Position numbers and translations under genes: made by a program. This document shows, one piece after another, positions 30,443 through 39,317 of a DNA stretch of 43,944 nt. The notes beneath the pieces were generated by a model that was not told where the DNA came from, ran no database searches, and was given only the letters and a program-made list of their open reading frames with translations. Source of the stretch: an uncultured Blautia sp. Its GTDB lineage: Bacteria > Bacillota > Clostridia > Lachnospirales > Lachnospiraceae. The stretch covers positions 1 through 43,944 of the forward strand of contig UQHF01000030.1 of NCBI GenBank assembly GCA_900540785.1. The letters are read 5' to 3'. Within the stretch, counting starts at the first letter, position 1, and every line of letters begins with the position of its first letter.

Positions 30443-32476
30443 TTGGACGAATGGATGATGGAGCGTTACGCTCTTGCAAAAACAAGGGTTGGAGAAATTC
30501 CGGAAGAACAGGAGGCGGCACAGCCGTATCTTGATTTTTTCCACAAAACAGCAGAATTTCTTCTGAAAACAATTCAGGTAATGGAGAAAACAGGGGAGCA
30601 GTCTCTGGAAGAACTGAAAAAAGAAAACAGGGAGCTATATGCGGATATTCTTCCGGAAAATTATAAAACATCCTATGGAAATCCGGTATACGCAGCAGAG
30701 AAGCTGGGAGAGTACGGAAAACTGTTTTCTTTTCTTTATGCAGAGCTTCGCGGCGCTGTGGTGTACGCTTATGAAAAGCGGACAGAGGAAATGACACAGA
30801 TGCTGGAGCTGTTTCTCGAGGTGTATTCTGCTTTTGCGCAGGAGGAAATCCCGGAGCCGGAGGAAATGAAGGGAATACTGACCTCTTATGTAAATGATTA
30901 CTGTCAGGATATGATGGAGAGAAGGATCAGGGAAGGTGTGGATCCTGAGCTTACATTTGCACTTGATCTTATTATGAAATCAGATCTGTCTGATCTTCGC
31001 TATCTCTATCAGTACGGAGAGTTTGTCTCAGAAAATGAGACTGGCGTGGCGGAATTTTTAAATTCTCTTTCCCAGGAAGAAATCGACGATATGGCGTCCA
31101 CCTATACGGAGGGATACCGAATCGGCTTTATCATGGGAAGGAAGGATATAACAAAAAAGAAAACTGTCAATATCCGATATAATCTGGGATTTGAGCGCAT
31201 GGTAAAAGCGGCAGTCCTTCAGTTTGAAAAAATGGGATTAGAGCCTGTCATTTACCGTCATGCAGTTCACGCTGTAAATAAAAAAGGACAGAGCCGCGTG
31301 GGATACACAGGAGGAATTGCAAATCCACAGTATGATTACGATCACAGACAGGATGATGCGCTGTTCCTTGACAGCGATTTTGTAAAGAGGAAACTTCGGG
31401 CAATGCAGACCTCCTATGAGAAGTATAAGGATCTTGCAGAAGTACATGGAGGACCGGCAGTAATTGAGACGTTTGGAGAAGCTCCTTTCTCACCGGAAAA
31501 ATGTGAGCAGGCGCTTTCCTACAGCGAGGCACAGCAGAAACTCCAGATTGAGCTTGACAATGAATCCGGTCAGATTGTAAACCGTTATATTAAAGGAGAC
31601 GAAAGAAGCTTTACCATCATTGCTTATCCGGTTCCGGAAATCGGGGAGAAATTCCCGGAAATCTTCCGGGAAATTGTAAAAATCAACACGTTGGATTACC
31701 ATCTGTATCAGAGTATCCAGCAGACGATTATTGATACGCTGGATACCTGTGAGTGGGTGGAGATCAAAGGTCAGGATGGAAATGAGACAGATCTTCTCAT
31801 TCATCTGCATGAGCTGAAAGATCCGGAAAAAGAGACGAATTTTGAAAACTGTGTGGCAGATGTAAATATTCCGGTAGGGGAAGTCTTCACCTCTCCTGTG
31901 CTTGCAGGAACCGGCGGTGTTCTCCATGTGAAGAAAGTATATCTGAACGGTCTTCAATTTAAGAATTTAAAACTGGTATTTGACTGTGGACAGGTAATTG
32001 ATTACAGCTGTACAAATTTTGAAGATGAAGAGGAAAACAGACGATATATTGAAGATAACATTCTGCATCATCATGTAAAACTGCCAATGGGAGAATTTGC
32101 CATCGGAACAAATACAACCGCTTATGTTGCAGCGGAAAAATATGGGATCGGAGATAAGCTGCCGATTCTTATCGCAGAAAAAATGGGCCCTCATTTTGCA
32201 GTGGGAGATACCTGTTACAGCTGGGCAGAGGATACTACTGTCTTTAATCCGGATGGAAAAGAAATCATTGCAAGAGACAATGAAATTTCCATTCTCCGGA
32301 AAGAGGATTTAAGTATGGCATACTACGGCTGTCATACCGATATTACCATTCCATATGAGGAGCTTGGCAGCATCCGTGTCATTGACGATGACGGAGAAAT
32401 GGTTTCTATTATTGAGAAGGGAAGATTTGTCCTTCCGGGAACAGAAAAACTGAATGAGCCTTTTGAGGAAAAATAA
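30443..32476 (+). CDS. M29-type aminopeptidase with long N-terminal helical extension
   Basis: About 677 residues. The C-terminal two thirds resemble M29 (AmpS/PepS) aminopeptidases, and all metal-ligand blocks are visible: VPVGEVFTSP-like IPVGEVFTSP (Glu), GEFAIGTN (Glu), GPHFAVGDTCYSW (His) and YGCHTDITIP (His, Asp). M29 enzymes are usually about 410 residues; here some 220 extra residues, acidic and largely helical, precede VNIRYNLGFERMVKAAVLQF. The TTG at 30443, nine bases after AAAGGAAA, is preferred; a GTG at 30425 overlaps the previous stop (GTGA) and would add six residues. Cytoplasmic; expected to trim peptides, possibly those taken up by Opp. Confidence 0.82.
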   Translation: MDEWMMERYALAKTRVGEIPEEQEAAQPYLDFFHKTAEFLLKTIQVMEKTGEQSLEELKKENRELYADILPENYKTSYGNPVYAAEKLGEYGKLFSFLYAELRGAVVYAYEKRTEEMTQMLELFLEVYSAFAQEEIPEPEEMKGILTSYVNDYCQDMMERRIREGVDPELTFALDLIMKSDLSDLRYLYQYGEFVSENETGVAEFLNSLSQEEIDDMASTYTEGYRIGFIMGRKDITKKKTVNIRYNLGFERMVKAAVLQFEKMGLEPVIYRHAVHAVNKKGQSRVGYTGGIANPQYDYDHRQDDALFLDSDFVKRKLRAMQTSYEKYKDLAEVHGGPAVIETFGEAPFSPEKCEQALSYSEAQQKLQIELDNESGQIVNRYIKGDERSFTIIAYPVPEIGEKFPEIFREIVKINTLDYHLYQSIQQTIIDTLDTCEWVEIKGQDGNETDLLIHLHELKDPEKETNFENCVADVNIPVGEVFTSPVLAGTGGVLHVKKVYLNGLQFKNLKLVFDCGQVIDYSCTNFEDEEENRRYIEDNILHHHVKLPMGEFAIGTNTTAYVAAEKYGIGDKLPILIAEKMGPHFAVGDTCYSWAEDTTVFNPDGKEIIARDNEISILRKEDLSMAYYGCHTDITIPYEELGSIRVIDDDGEMVSIIEKGRFVLPGTEKLNEPFEEK

Positions 32477-32506
32477 AATATCTTTTATGAGAATAAAATA
32501 TCTTTT
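32472..32506 (+). repeat. 15-base direct repeat upstream of the pur promoter
   Basis: AATAAAATATCTTTT occurs at 32472-32486 and 32492-32506, a 20-base period (about two helical turns), ending 13 bases before the -35 box. The first copy spans the aminopeptidase stop codon. It may be a pair of regulator sites. Confidence 0.6.
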
Positions 32507-32519
32507 GGGGTGTTTTGGG

Positions 32520-32548
32520 TTGACAGAAAAAGGGAATCTTAGTAGAAT
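32520..32548 (+). promoter_or_regulatory. pur operon promoter
   Basis: TTGACA (32520-32525) and TAGAAT (32543-32548), 17-base spacer: near-perfect sigma-A promoter for purE-M-N-D. Confidence 0.85.
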
Positions 32549-32571
32549 TTACGCGTAGAAGAGGATTTTTC

Positions 32572-32600
32572 GGACAGAGCGGGCTTTTGCCTGTTCTGCC
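32572..32600 (+). other. Hairpin in the pur leader
   Basis: GGACAGAGCGGGC pairs with GCCTGTTCTGCC (two G-U pairs, one bulged A) around a TTTT loop. No T-run follows, so it is not an intrinsic terminator. It lies 29 bases before purE and does not match a purine riboswitch. Confidence 0.55.
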
Positions 32601-32629
32601 CTAAAATACATATTAAAAGGAGAACAATT

Positions 32630-33130
32630 ATGGCAAAAGTAGGAATTGTGATGGGCAGCGACTCAGATATGCCTGTTATGAGCAAGGCAGCAGATATTCT
32701 GGAAAAACTGGGAATTGAATATGAAATGAAGATCATTTCCGCACACAGAGAACCGGACGTGTTCTTTGAGTATGCAAAAAGCGCGGAAGAAAAAGGGTTT
32801 AAAGTGATCATTGCAGGAGCAGGAATGGCAGCACATCTTCCGGGAATGTGCGCGGCTATTTTCCCAATGCCTGTTATTGGTATTCCTATGCACACAACTT
32901 CTCTGGGAGGAAGAGATTCTCTTTACTCTATTGTACAGATGCCTTCCGGTATTCCGGTTGCTACCGTGGCAATCAACGGCGGTGCAAATGCAGGGCTTCT
33001 TGCAGCAAAAATCCTTGCAACTTCAGACGAAGAGCTTCTGGGACGCTTAAAAGTTTACAGCCAGGAATTAAAAGAGCAGGTTGAGGCAAAAGATGCAAGA
33101 CTTCAGCAGGTTGGATATAAAGAGTATTAA
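32630..33130 (+). CDS. purE: N5-CAIR mutase PurE
   Basis: Class I PurE, 166 residues, moves the carboxyl group of N5-CAIR to give CAIR in purine synthesis. GSDSDMPVM binds the phosphate, SAHREPD contains the catalytic His, and GAGMAAHLPGM and MPSGIPVATVAINGGANAG complete the active site. AAAGGAG precedes the ATG. First gene of purE-M-N-D. purK, which makes N5-CAIR, is not in the window. Confidence 0.96.
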   Translation: MAKVGIVMGSDSDMPVMSKAADILEKLGIEYEMKIISAHREPDVFFEYAKSAEEKGFKVIIAGAGMAAHLPGMCAAIFPMPVIGIPMHTTSLGGRDSLYSIVQMPSGIPVATVAINGGANAGLLAAKILATSDEELLGRLKVYSQELKEQVEAKDARLQQVGYKEY

Positions 33131-33186
33131 GATGCTGCAGGCATTTTTACGATAACATCACAGAAAAGAATACAGGGAGGAACATT

Positions 33187-34212
33187 ATGGATTACAAGAA
33201 CGCAGGGGTAGATATTGAAGCCGGATATAAATCAGTGGAGCTTATGAAGGAGCATATCAAAAAGACAATGCGCCCGGAAGTGTTAGGCGGAATCGGAGGT
33301 TTTTCCGGTGCATTTTCCATGAGTGCATTTAAGGACATGGAAGAACCGACTCTTGTTTCCGGAACAGATGGCTGCGGAACAAAAGTAAAACTTGCTATGG
33401 TCATGGACAAGCACGATACGATCGGTATTGATGCAGTAGCTATGTGTGTAAACGACATTGCATGTGCAGGCGCAGAACCTCTGTTTTTCCTGGATTATAT
33501 TGCCTGTGGCAAAAACTACCCGGAAAAAATCGCAGAGATCGTAAAAGGAGTTGCAGAGGGGTGCTGCCAGTCTGACGCGGCACTTATCGGAGGAGAGACA
33601 GCAGAACATCCGGGACTTATGCAGGAGGACGAGTACGACCTTGCCGGTTTTGCAGTAGGTGTGGTAGACAAAAAAGATCTTCTCACAGGAGAAGAGCTGG
33701 AAGCGGGAGACGTTCTCATTGGTATGGCATCTACCGGTGTACACAGCAATGGTTTTTCCCTTGTACGTAAAGTATTTGATATGACAAAAGAATCTCTTGA
33801 GACTTATTATGAGGAGCTTGGAACAACTCTTGGAGAGGCTCTTCTTGCACCTACAAGAATCTATGTAAAAGCATTAAAGAGCATCAAGAACGCAGGTGTG
33901 CGTATTCATGCATGCAGCCATATTACAGGCGGCGGCTTCTATGAAAACGTACCGCGTATGTTAAAAGAGGGAACAAGAGCCGTAATCGAAAAAGACAGCT
34001 ATCCGGTTCTTCCTATTTTCAAGCTTCTTGCAGAAAAAGGCGATATTGAAGAAACAATGATGTACAACACTTACAATATGGGGCTTGGAATGGTTCTTGC
34101 TGTAAATCCGGCAGATGTGGAAAAAACAATGGCAGCCATTCAGGCAGCAGGGGATAAGGCATATGTGGTAGGCCGTATCGAAGAAGGAGAAAAGGGAGTG
34201 ACCTTATGTTAA
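33187..34212 (+). CDS. purM: AIR synthetase PurM
   Basis: Phosphoribosylformylglycinamidine cyclo-ligase, 341 residues, closes the imidazole ring. GTDGCGTKVKLAMVMDKHDT is the ATP-binding block, CVNDIACAGAEPLFFLDYIA and IGGETAEHPG follow, and HITGGGFYENVPRML is in the C-terminal domain. Starts 56 bases after purE and overlaps purN by seven bases. Confidence 0.96.
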   Translation: MDYKNAGVDIEAGYKSVELMKEHIKKTMRPEVLGGIGGFSGAFSMSAFKDMEEPTLVSGTDGCGTKVKLAMVMDKHDTIGIDAVAMCVNDIACAGAEPLFFLDYIACGKNYPEKIAEIVKGVAEGCCQSDAALIGGETAEHPGLMQEDEYDLAGFAVGVVDKKDLLTGEELEAGDVLIGMASTGVHSNGFSLVRKVFDMTKESLETYYEELGTTLGEALLAPTRIYVKALKSIKNAGVRIHACSHITGGGFYENVPRMLKEGTRAVIEKDSYPVLPIFKLLAEKGDIEETMMYNTYNMGLGMVLAVNPADVEKTMAAIQAAGDKAYVVGRIEEGEKGVTLC

Positions 34213-34832
34213 AGGTTGGTGTTCTTGTTTCCGGAGGAGGAACAAATCTTCAGGCAATTCTGGACGCAATAGATTCCGGGGAGATTACAAATGCAGAGGT
34301 AAGTCTTGTGATCAGCAACAACCCAAATGCCTATGCTCTTGAGCGGGCGAAAAAACACGGGATCGAAGGCGTATGTATTTCTCCGAAAACGTTTGAGACA
34401 AGAGAGGAATTTCACAAAGCACTTCTTAAAAAGTTAAAAGAAAGCGGTGTGGAGCTTGTTGTCCTTGCGGGCTGTCTCGTTGCGATCCCTCCGATGATCG
34501 TGGAGGCATTTCCAAACCGTATTATCAATATTCACCCGTCTCTCATTCCGTCTTTCTGCGGAGTGGGCTACTACGGGCTTCGCGTGCATGAGGCTGCTTT
34601 AAAAAGAGGCGTGAAGGTAACGGGAGCAACGGTTCATTTTGTGGATACCGGCACAGACACAGGTCCTATTATCATGCAGAAGGCAGTGAAGGTAGAAGAG
34701 GGAGATACTCCGGAAATTCTCCAGAAACGTGTGATGGAAAAGGCAGAATGGAAAATTCTGCCTCTTGCCATTGACCTTATTGCAAATGATAAAATTGAAG
34801 TTGTAAACGGAAAAGTTTCGGTGAAGGAGTAA
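34206..34832 (+). CDS. purN: Glycinamide ribonucleotide formyltransferase PurN
   Basis: Transfers the formyl group of 10-formyl-THF to GAR, 208 residues. The catalytic Asn-His-Asp triad is visible: NIHPSLIPSF supplies Asn and His, and HFVDTGTDTGPII the Asp. N-terminal VLVSGGGTNLQAILDA binds the substrate phosphate. Overlaps purM and is four bases from purD. Confidence 0.95.
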   Translation: MLKVGVLVSGGGTNLQAILDAIDSGEITNAEVSLVISNNPNAYALERAKKHGIEGVCISPKTFETREEFHKALLKKLKESGVELVVLAGCLVAIPPMIVEAFPNRIINIHPSLIPSFCGVGYYGLRVHEAALKRGVKVTGATVHFVDTGTDTGPIIMQKAVKVEEGDTPEILQKRVMEKAEWKILPLAIDLIANDKIEVVNGKVSVKE

Positions 34833-34835
34833 GAC

Positions 34836-36113
34836 ATGAAGGTACTGATCGTAGGAAGCGGCGGAAGAGAACACGCCATTGCATGGAGCGTTTCCAAAAG
34901 CCCGAAGGTGGAAAAAATTTACTGTGCACCTGGAAATGCAGGAATTGCAGAACTGGCAGAGTGCGTGGAAATCGGAGCAATGGAATTTGAAAAACTGGCA
35001 GATTTCGCAGAAGAGAATAAAATTGACTTAACCATTATCGGTATGGACGATCCCCTTGTAGGAGGAGTTGTAGACGTATTTGAAGCGCGTGGACTGAAAG
35101 TATTCGGACCGAGAAAAAATGCGGCGATCCTGGAAGGCTCCAAAGCATTTTCAAAAGATCTGATGAAAAAATACAACATTCCAACTGCAGCATATGAAAA
35201 CTTTGACGATCCGGAGAAGGCGCTTGCTTATCTTCGCACAGAAGCAAAGTTTCCGATCGTGCTGAAAGCAGACGGACTTGCGCTTGGAAAAGGTGTATTG
35301 ATCTGCGCCGATCTTTCAGAGGCAGAAGCTGGTGTGCGGGAGATCATGGAAGATAAAAAATTCGGCAGCGCGGGAAACACAATGGTCGTAGAGGAATTTA
35401 TGACAGGAAGAGAAGTTTCCGTATTGTCTTTTGTGGACGGAAAAACTATTAAGACCATGACTTCTGCTCAGGATCACAAGCGTGCTCTGGACGGCGACAA
35501 GGGCTTGAATACAGGAGGAATGGGAACCTTTTCTCCGAGCCCGTTCTATACAGAGGAAGTAGATGAGTTCTGTAAAAAATATATTTATCAGGCTACAGTG
35601 GACGCTATGGCAGCAGAAGGACGTCCGTTTAAGGGAATTATCTTCTTTGGACTTATGCTGACACCGGAAGGACCAAAGGTGCTGGAATATAATGCCCGTT
35701 TTGGTGACCCGGAGGCGCAGGTTGTACTTCCGAGAATGAAAAATGACATTGTGGAAGTAATGGAAGCCTGTGTGGAGGGAACACTTGATGAAGTAGATCT
35801 CCAGTTTGAAGACAATGCCGCAGTCTGTGTAGTGCTTGCAAGTGATGGTTATCCGGTTCATTACGAAAAAGAAATTCCAATGTACGGATTTGAAAATTTC
35901 AAAGATAAAGAAGGATATTACTGTTTCCATGCAGGAACAAAGAAGAAAGACGGACAGATTGTCACAAACGGAGGACGTGTTGTGGGAATTACCGCAAAGG
36001 GAGAAAATTTAAAAGAAGCAAGAAAAAATGCTTATGAAGCGACAGAATGGATTACATTTGCCAACAAATATATGAGACATGATATTGGAAAGGCAATAGA
36101 TGAAGCAGAATAA
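34836..36113 (+). CDS. purD: Phosphoribosylamine-glycine ligase PurD
   Basis: ATP-grasp enzyme making GAR from phosphoribosylamine and glycine, 425 residues. VLIVGSGGREHAIAW at the N-terminus, LKADGLALGKGVLIC and NTGGMGTFSPSPFY in the ATP-grasp fold, and EYNARFGDPEAQVVLP for metal binding are diagnostic. Last purine gene here; purF, purL, purC, purB and purH must lie elsewhere. Confidence 0.96.
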   Translation: MKVLIVGSGGREHAIAWSVSKSPKVEKIYCAPGNAGIAELAECVEIGAMEFEKLADFAEENKIDLTIIGMDDPLVGGVVDVFEARGLKVFGPRKNAAILEGSKAFSKDLMKKYNIPTAAYENFDDPEKALAYLRTEAKFPIVLKADGLALGKGVLICADLSEAEAGVREIMEDKKFGSAGNTMVVEEFMTGREVSVLSFVDGKTIKTMTSAQDHKRALDGDKGLNTGGMGTFSPSPFYTEEVDEFCKKYIYQATVDAMAAEGRPFKGIIFFGLMLTPEGPKVLEYNARFGDPEAQVVLPRMKNDIVEVMEACVEGTLDEVDLQFEDNAAVCVVLASDGYPVHYEKEIPMYGFENFKDKEGYYCFHAGTKKKDGQIVTNGGRVVGITAKGENLKEARKNAYEATEWITFANKYMRHDIGKAIDEAE

Positions 36114-36125
36114 GGAGATTTTGAT

Positions 36126-37319
36126 ATGTATTGTGTAAAAAAAGTGACAGAGGACACTTTTTGGATTGGAGCAAGCGACAGAAGACTGGCATTGTTTGAG
36201 AACATTTATCCCATTCCAAGAGGCGTATCTTATAATGCCTATGTGATCATGGACGAAAAAACAGTTCTTCTGGACACAGTAGATAAATCCGTAAGCGGAC
36301 AGTTTTTTGAAAATCTGGAGCATGTTTTAGGTGGAAGAAAGCTGGATTATCTGATCGTAAACCATATGGAACCGGACCACGGCGCTACGATAGCAGAAGT
36401 GGCAATGCGCTATCCGGAAGTAAAGATCGTGGGAAATGCAAAAACCTTCACAATGATGAAACAGTTTTTTGATTTTGATGTGGATGCCCATGCAGTTGTC
36501 ATCAAAGAGGGGGATACATTAAGTACAGGAAAGCATACTCTTGCATTTGCCATGATTCCGATGGTTCACTGGCCGGAGGCAATGGTGACATACGACGCGT
36601 ATGATAAGGCGCTGTTCAGCGCAGATGCATTTGGAACCTTTGGCGCTTTAAATGGAAATATTTTCGCAGATGAAGTAAATTTTGAGAATGAATGGCTGGA
36701 CGATGCGAGAAGATACCTTACAAATATTGTTGGAAAATACGGTGTACAGGTACAGGCAGCTCTTAAAAAAGCCCTGGCTCTTGATATTCAGATGATCTGC
36801 CCGCTTCATGGTCCTGTATGGAGAGAAAATCTGGGCTGGTTTATTGATAAGTACCAGAAATGGAGCACATATACCCCGGAAGACCACAATGTACTGATCC
36901 TGTATGCTTCTATTTACGGAAATACAGAAAATACAATGGATGTTCTGGCAAATAAGCTTTCTGAGGCAGGGGAAAAAAATATCGCTATTTACGATGTGTC
37001 TGTGACAGACCCGTCATATCTTCTGGCAGAAGCATTCCGCTGTGACAGAATTGTTTTTGCTTCTCCTACTTATAATGCAGGAATGTTCCCGAAGATGGAG
37101 ACACTTCTTCTGGAGCTGAAGGCTCATAATTTCCAGAACCGCAAAGTGGCAGTTGTGGAAAACGGCACATGGGCTTGTACGGCAGGAAAACAGATGAAAG
37201 ATATTCTCTCACAGATGAAGAATATGGAAATCTATGAGGGAACGGCGGCTGTGAAGTCTTCCTTAAAAGAAGAAAATTTAAGTCAGCTTGACGGTATTGT
37301 GGAGTTTATGACAAAATAA
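36126..37319 (+). CDS. A-type flavodiiron protein (FprA-like)
   Basis: Reduces O2 to water or NO to N2O, protecting an anaerobe from oxidative or nitrosative stress; 397 residues, cytoplasmic. The N-terminal metallo-beta-lactamase domain carries the diiron ligands in NHMEPDHGA (H-x-E-x-D-H), MVHWPEAM, FSADAFG and CPLHGPVWR. The C-terminal flavodoxin domain starts at LILYASIYGNTENTMDVLAN. No rubredoxin or reductase domain is fused. It follows purD by 12 bases behind AAGGAG, so it probably rides on the pur transcript. Confidence 0.94.
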   Translation: MYCVKKVTEDTFWIGASDRRLALFENIYPIPRGVSYNAYVIMDEKTVLLDTVDKSVSGQFFENLEHVLGGRKLDYLIVNHMEPDHGATIAEVAMRYPEVKIVGNAKTFTMMKQFFDFDVDAHAVVIKEGDTLSTGKHTLAFAMIPMVHWPEAMVTYDAYDKALFSADAFGTFGALNGNIFADEVNFENEWLDDARRYLTNIVGKYGVQVQAALKKALALDIQMICPLHGPVWRENLGWFIDKYQKWSTYTPEDHNVLILYASIYGNTENTMDVLANKLSEAGEKNIAIYDVSVTDPSYLLAEAFRCDRIVFASPTYNAGMFPKMETLLLELKAHNFQNRKVAVVENGTWACTAGKQMKDILSQMKNMEIYEGTAAVKSSLKEENLSQLDGIVEFMTK

Positions 37320-37320
37320 A

Positions 37321-38028
37321 ATGGAAAAAGAAAAAGTGACATCTCAGAAGGTGCGCAGCAGATTAAAAGAGCTGGAAGATAAAAAATACAGAGATTTCCA
37401 TTCCGGGCTTTTGCCGGGAGTTGAGAATATTCTCGGGGTCCGTCTTCCGGCGCTTCGAAGTCTTGCAAAAGAAATTGCAAAGAAGGACTGGGAAGAGTGG
37501 TTTTTTCAGAAAGATGATGTTTATTATGAAGAAACCATGCTGCGGGGTCTTGTGACTGCTTATGCAAAAACAGACTGTGATACCAGATTTTCCTATATCC
37601 GGGCATTTGTGCCGGATATAAATAACTGGGCAGTGTGTGACTGTGTTTCCAATACTTATAAAGATGCAGAAAAATTTCCAGAAAAATACTGGGAATTTAT
37701 AGCCCCTTATTTTTCGTCAGACAGAGAGTACGAGGCGAGATTCGGGGCGGTGATGCTTTTGAGTCATTTTGTGAAGGATGAGTATGTGGAGGAGGGGCTT
37801 TTACGGCTGGAAGAAATCCATCAGGAGGGCTACTATGCAAAAATGGCAGTTGCCTGGGCAATTTCTGTATATTTCGCAGCTTTTCCGGAGAGAATCTTAA
37901 AATATCTCCGGGAAGAATGCCGGCTTGATGAATTTACTTACCGCAAGTCTCTGCAGAAAATTCTGGAATCCTACAGGGTAACAAAGGAAGATAAAGCAGT
38001 GATCAGAGAAATGAGACAGAGAGGATAG
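37321..38028 (+). CDS. DNA alkylation repair protein (AlkD-like)
   Basis: A 235-residue HEAT-like helical-repeat protein of the AlkC/AlkD glycosylase family, which removes alkylated purines from DNA. The N-terminal DKKYRDFHSGLLPGVENILG, the LRSLAKEIAKKDW helix, DNNWAVCD-like NNWAVCDCVS and YEARFGAVMLLSHFV are typical. The ATG lies one base after the flavoprotein stop. Activity on specific lesions is inferred from the family only. Confidence 0.88.
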   Translation: MEKEKVTSQKVRSRLKELEDKKYRDFHSGLLPGVENILGVRLPALRSLAKEIAKKDWEEWFFQKDDVYYEETMLRGLVTAYAKTDCDTRFSYIRAFVPDINNWAVCDCVSNTYKDAEKFPEKYWEFIAPYFSSDREYEARFGAVMLLSHFVKDEYVEEGLLRLEEIHQEGYYAKMAVAWAISVYFAAFPERILKYLREECRLDEFTYRKSLQKILESYRVTKEDKAVIREMRQRG

Positions 38029-38032
38029 AAAG

Positions 38033-38809
38033 ATGGGAATCAGCAAAGAAGAGGCAGTGAAAGCGCTGCAGACAAGGGATAAAGTATACGTGGCATACGC
38101 GCAGGCAACAAAACTGCCTTATGTAACATGTGATGAAGAAACTTTTAACGATCAGGCATGGATTTTTGCGACAGAAGAAGAAATCAAAGAGTTTGGAAAG
38201 AAATGCCTGGACGATAAGATTCTTCTGCTGGGAATGCGCTATGAAAAAAAAGACTTCCCGAGATTATACGGAACTTTTTACGCGATCGGAGTAAATTCCA
38301 TTGTATGGACAGAAGGGGAAGATAAGATCGAAGTAGAGCTTTCTGACGTGGCAAAACAGGCAGATATGAGCAAGATTGAGGAGAGCAAACGTCCTCTGTT
38401 TAATCCGGCTCTTCAGCTTTCCGGTATTTATTTTATGCAGGAGCTTCGCCGTCCTGTAAAAAAAGAAGAGCGAAAAAATATGAGAGAAATGGAAGAGGAA
38501 GTTCTTGCGAATATTGTAAAATCAAGTTTTCTCGTTGCTATGGCAACAGATGAAAACGACCCGAAAAAGGTAAATATTCCATATTTGAAAACGAAGGACG
38601 AGAAAATTCTTCAGCCTGTGTTTACCGATGTGATGGAATTTGAGAAATTCGCAAAAGGCAAAAAGATGAGAGTGGCAAAAGTACCGTTTGCCAAACTTTT
38701 AGATCTGATGATCGAACAGGCACATGCATATGTGATCAATCCGCAGGGATTTAATCTGATCCTTGACAGGGAGCAGTTAAAACGTATTGCAGGAGTGATA
38801 AATAAATAA
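38033..38809 (+). CDS. SseB-like domain protein
   Basis: A 258-residue cytoplasmic protein in which an SseB N-terminal-type domain is recognisable in the second half: ILQPVFTDVMEFEKFAKGKK, MRVAKVPFAKLLDLM and YVINPQGFNLILDREQL. The first half (residues 1-120) looks like a related, more divergent copy (LPYVTCDEETFNDQAWIFAT). Such proteins are common in Clostridia without a known function. Starts four bases after the AlkD-like gene and ends the unit. Confidence 0.8.
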   Translation: MGISKEEAVKALQTRDKVYVAYAQATKLPYVTCDEETFNDQAWIFATEEEIKEFGKKCLDDKILLLGMRYEKKDFPRLYGTFYAIGVNSIVWTEGEDKIEVELSDVAKQADMSKIEESKRPLFNPALQLSGIYFMQELRRPVKKEERKNMREMEEEVLANIVKSSFLVAMATDENDPKKVNIPYLKTKDEKILQPVFTDVMEFEKFAKGKKMRVAKVPFAKLLDLMIEQAHAYVINPQGFNLILDREQLKRIAGVINK

Positions 38810-38816
38810 AGTGTTT

Positions 38817-38851
38817 CGGGTATCTGTATATACAGGTACCCGTTTTATTTT
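38817..38851 (+). terminator. Terminator of the pur-to-sseB unit
   Basis: CGGGTATCTGTA pairs with TACAGGTACCCG (one G-U pair) around a two-base loop, followed by TTTTATTTT. Confidence 0.88.
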
Positions 38852-38870
38852 GCATTTTCAAAAATAAATA

Positions 38871-38899
38871 TTTTCAAAAGTGGTATTTTGTGCTAGTAT
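38871..38899 (+). promoter_or_regulatory. gntR-clpC promoter (extended -10)
   Basis: TTTTCA (38871-38876), 17-base spacer, TAGTAT (38894-38899) preceded by TGC (extended -10 TGn). No CtsR-type GGTCAAA direct repeat and no CIRCE is present. An imperfect inverted repeat around GTATATGTATAACATAC just after the -10 might bind the GntR protein. Confidence 0.6.
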
Positions 38900-38927
38900 A
38901 TGTATAACATACAAAGGAGATGTTAAT

Positions 38928-39317
38928 ATGATAATCGAAATAGATTTTAACAGCGATGAAGCGATTTATGTGCAGCTTACAAATCAGATTATTATGGGCA
39001 TTGCCACTTCAAGACTGAGAGAGGGAGATCCCCTTCCTTCTGTGCGGCAGCTTGCAGATACAGTGGGTATCAATATGCACACGGTTAATAAGGCGTATTC
39101 TCTTTTGCGCCAGGAAGGCTTTGTGTCGATAGACCGGCGAAAGGGCGCGTTTATTTCCATAGATGTAGACAAAATAAAGGCGCTTGAAGAGATGAAACAA
39201 AATCTTAAGGTTGCTCTGGCAAAAGGCTGCTGCAAAAATGTCACAAGAGAAGAGGCTCATGAGCTGATAGATGAAATTTTTGACGAATACAGCGTAGACA
39301 GACAGGAGGGTATATGA
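38928..39317 (+). CDS. GntR family regulator, YtrA type, in front of clpC
   Basis: A 129-residue regulator: an N-terminal winged helix (IYVQLTNQIIMGIATSRLRE, then LPSVRQLADTVGINMHTVNK, then LLRQEGFVSIDRRKGAF) and only a short helical C-terminus of about 55 residues, which is the YtrA subfamily layout without a ligand-binding domain. The ATG at 38928 follows AAAGGAG. Its stop overlaps the clpC start (ATGA). It occupies the place of ctsR-mcsA-mcsB in the usual Firmicutes clpC operon, so it is a candidate repressor of clpC; that is inferred from position. Confidence 0.92.
   Translation: MIIEIDFNSDEAIYVQLTNQIIMGIATSRLREGDPLPSVRQLADTVGINMHTVNKAYSLLRQEGFVSIDRRKGAFISIDVDKIKALEEMKQNLKVALAKGCCKNVTREEAHELIDEIFDEYSVDRQEGI

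Noticed and set aside
38852..38927. CtsR operator before clpC
   Set aside because: No GGTCAAA direct repeat occurs in the region.
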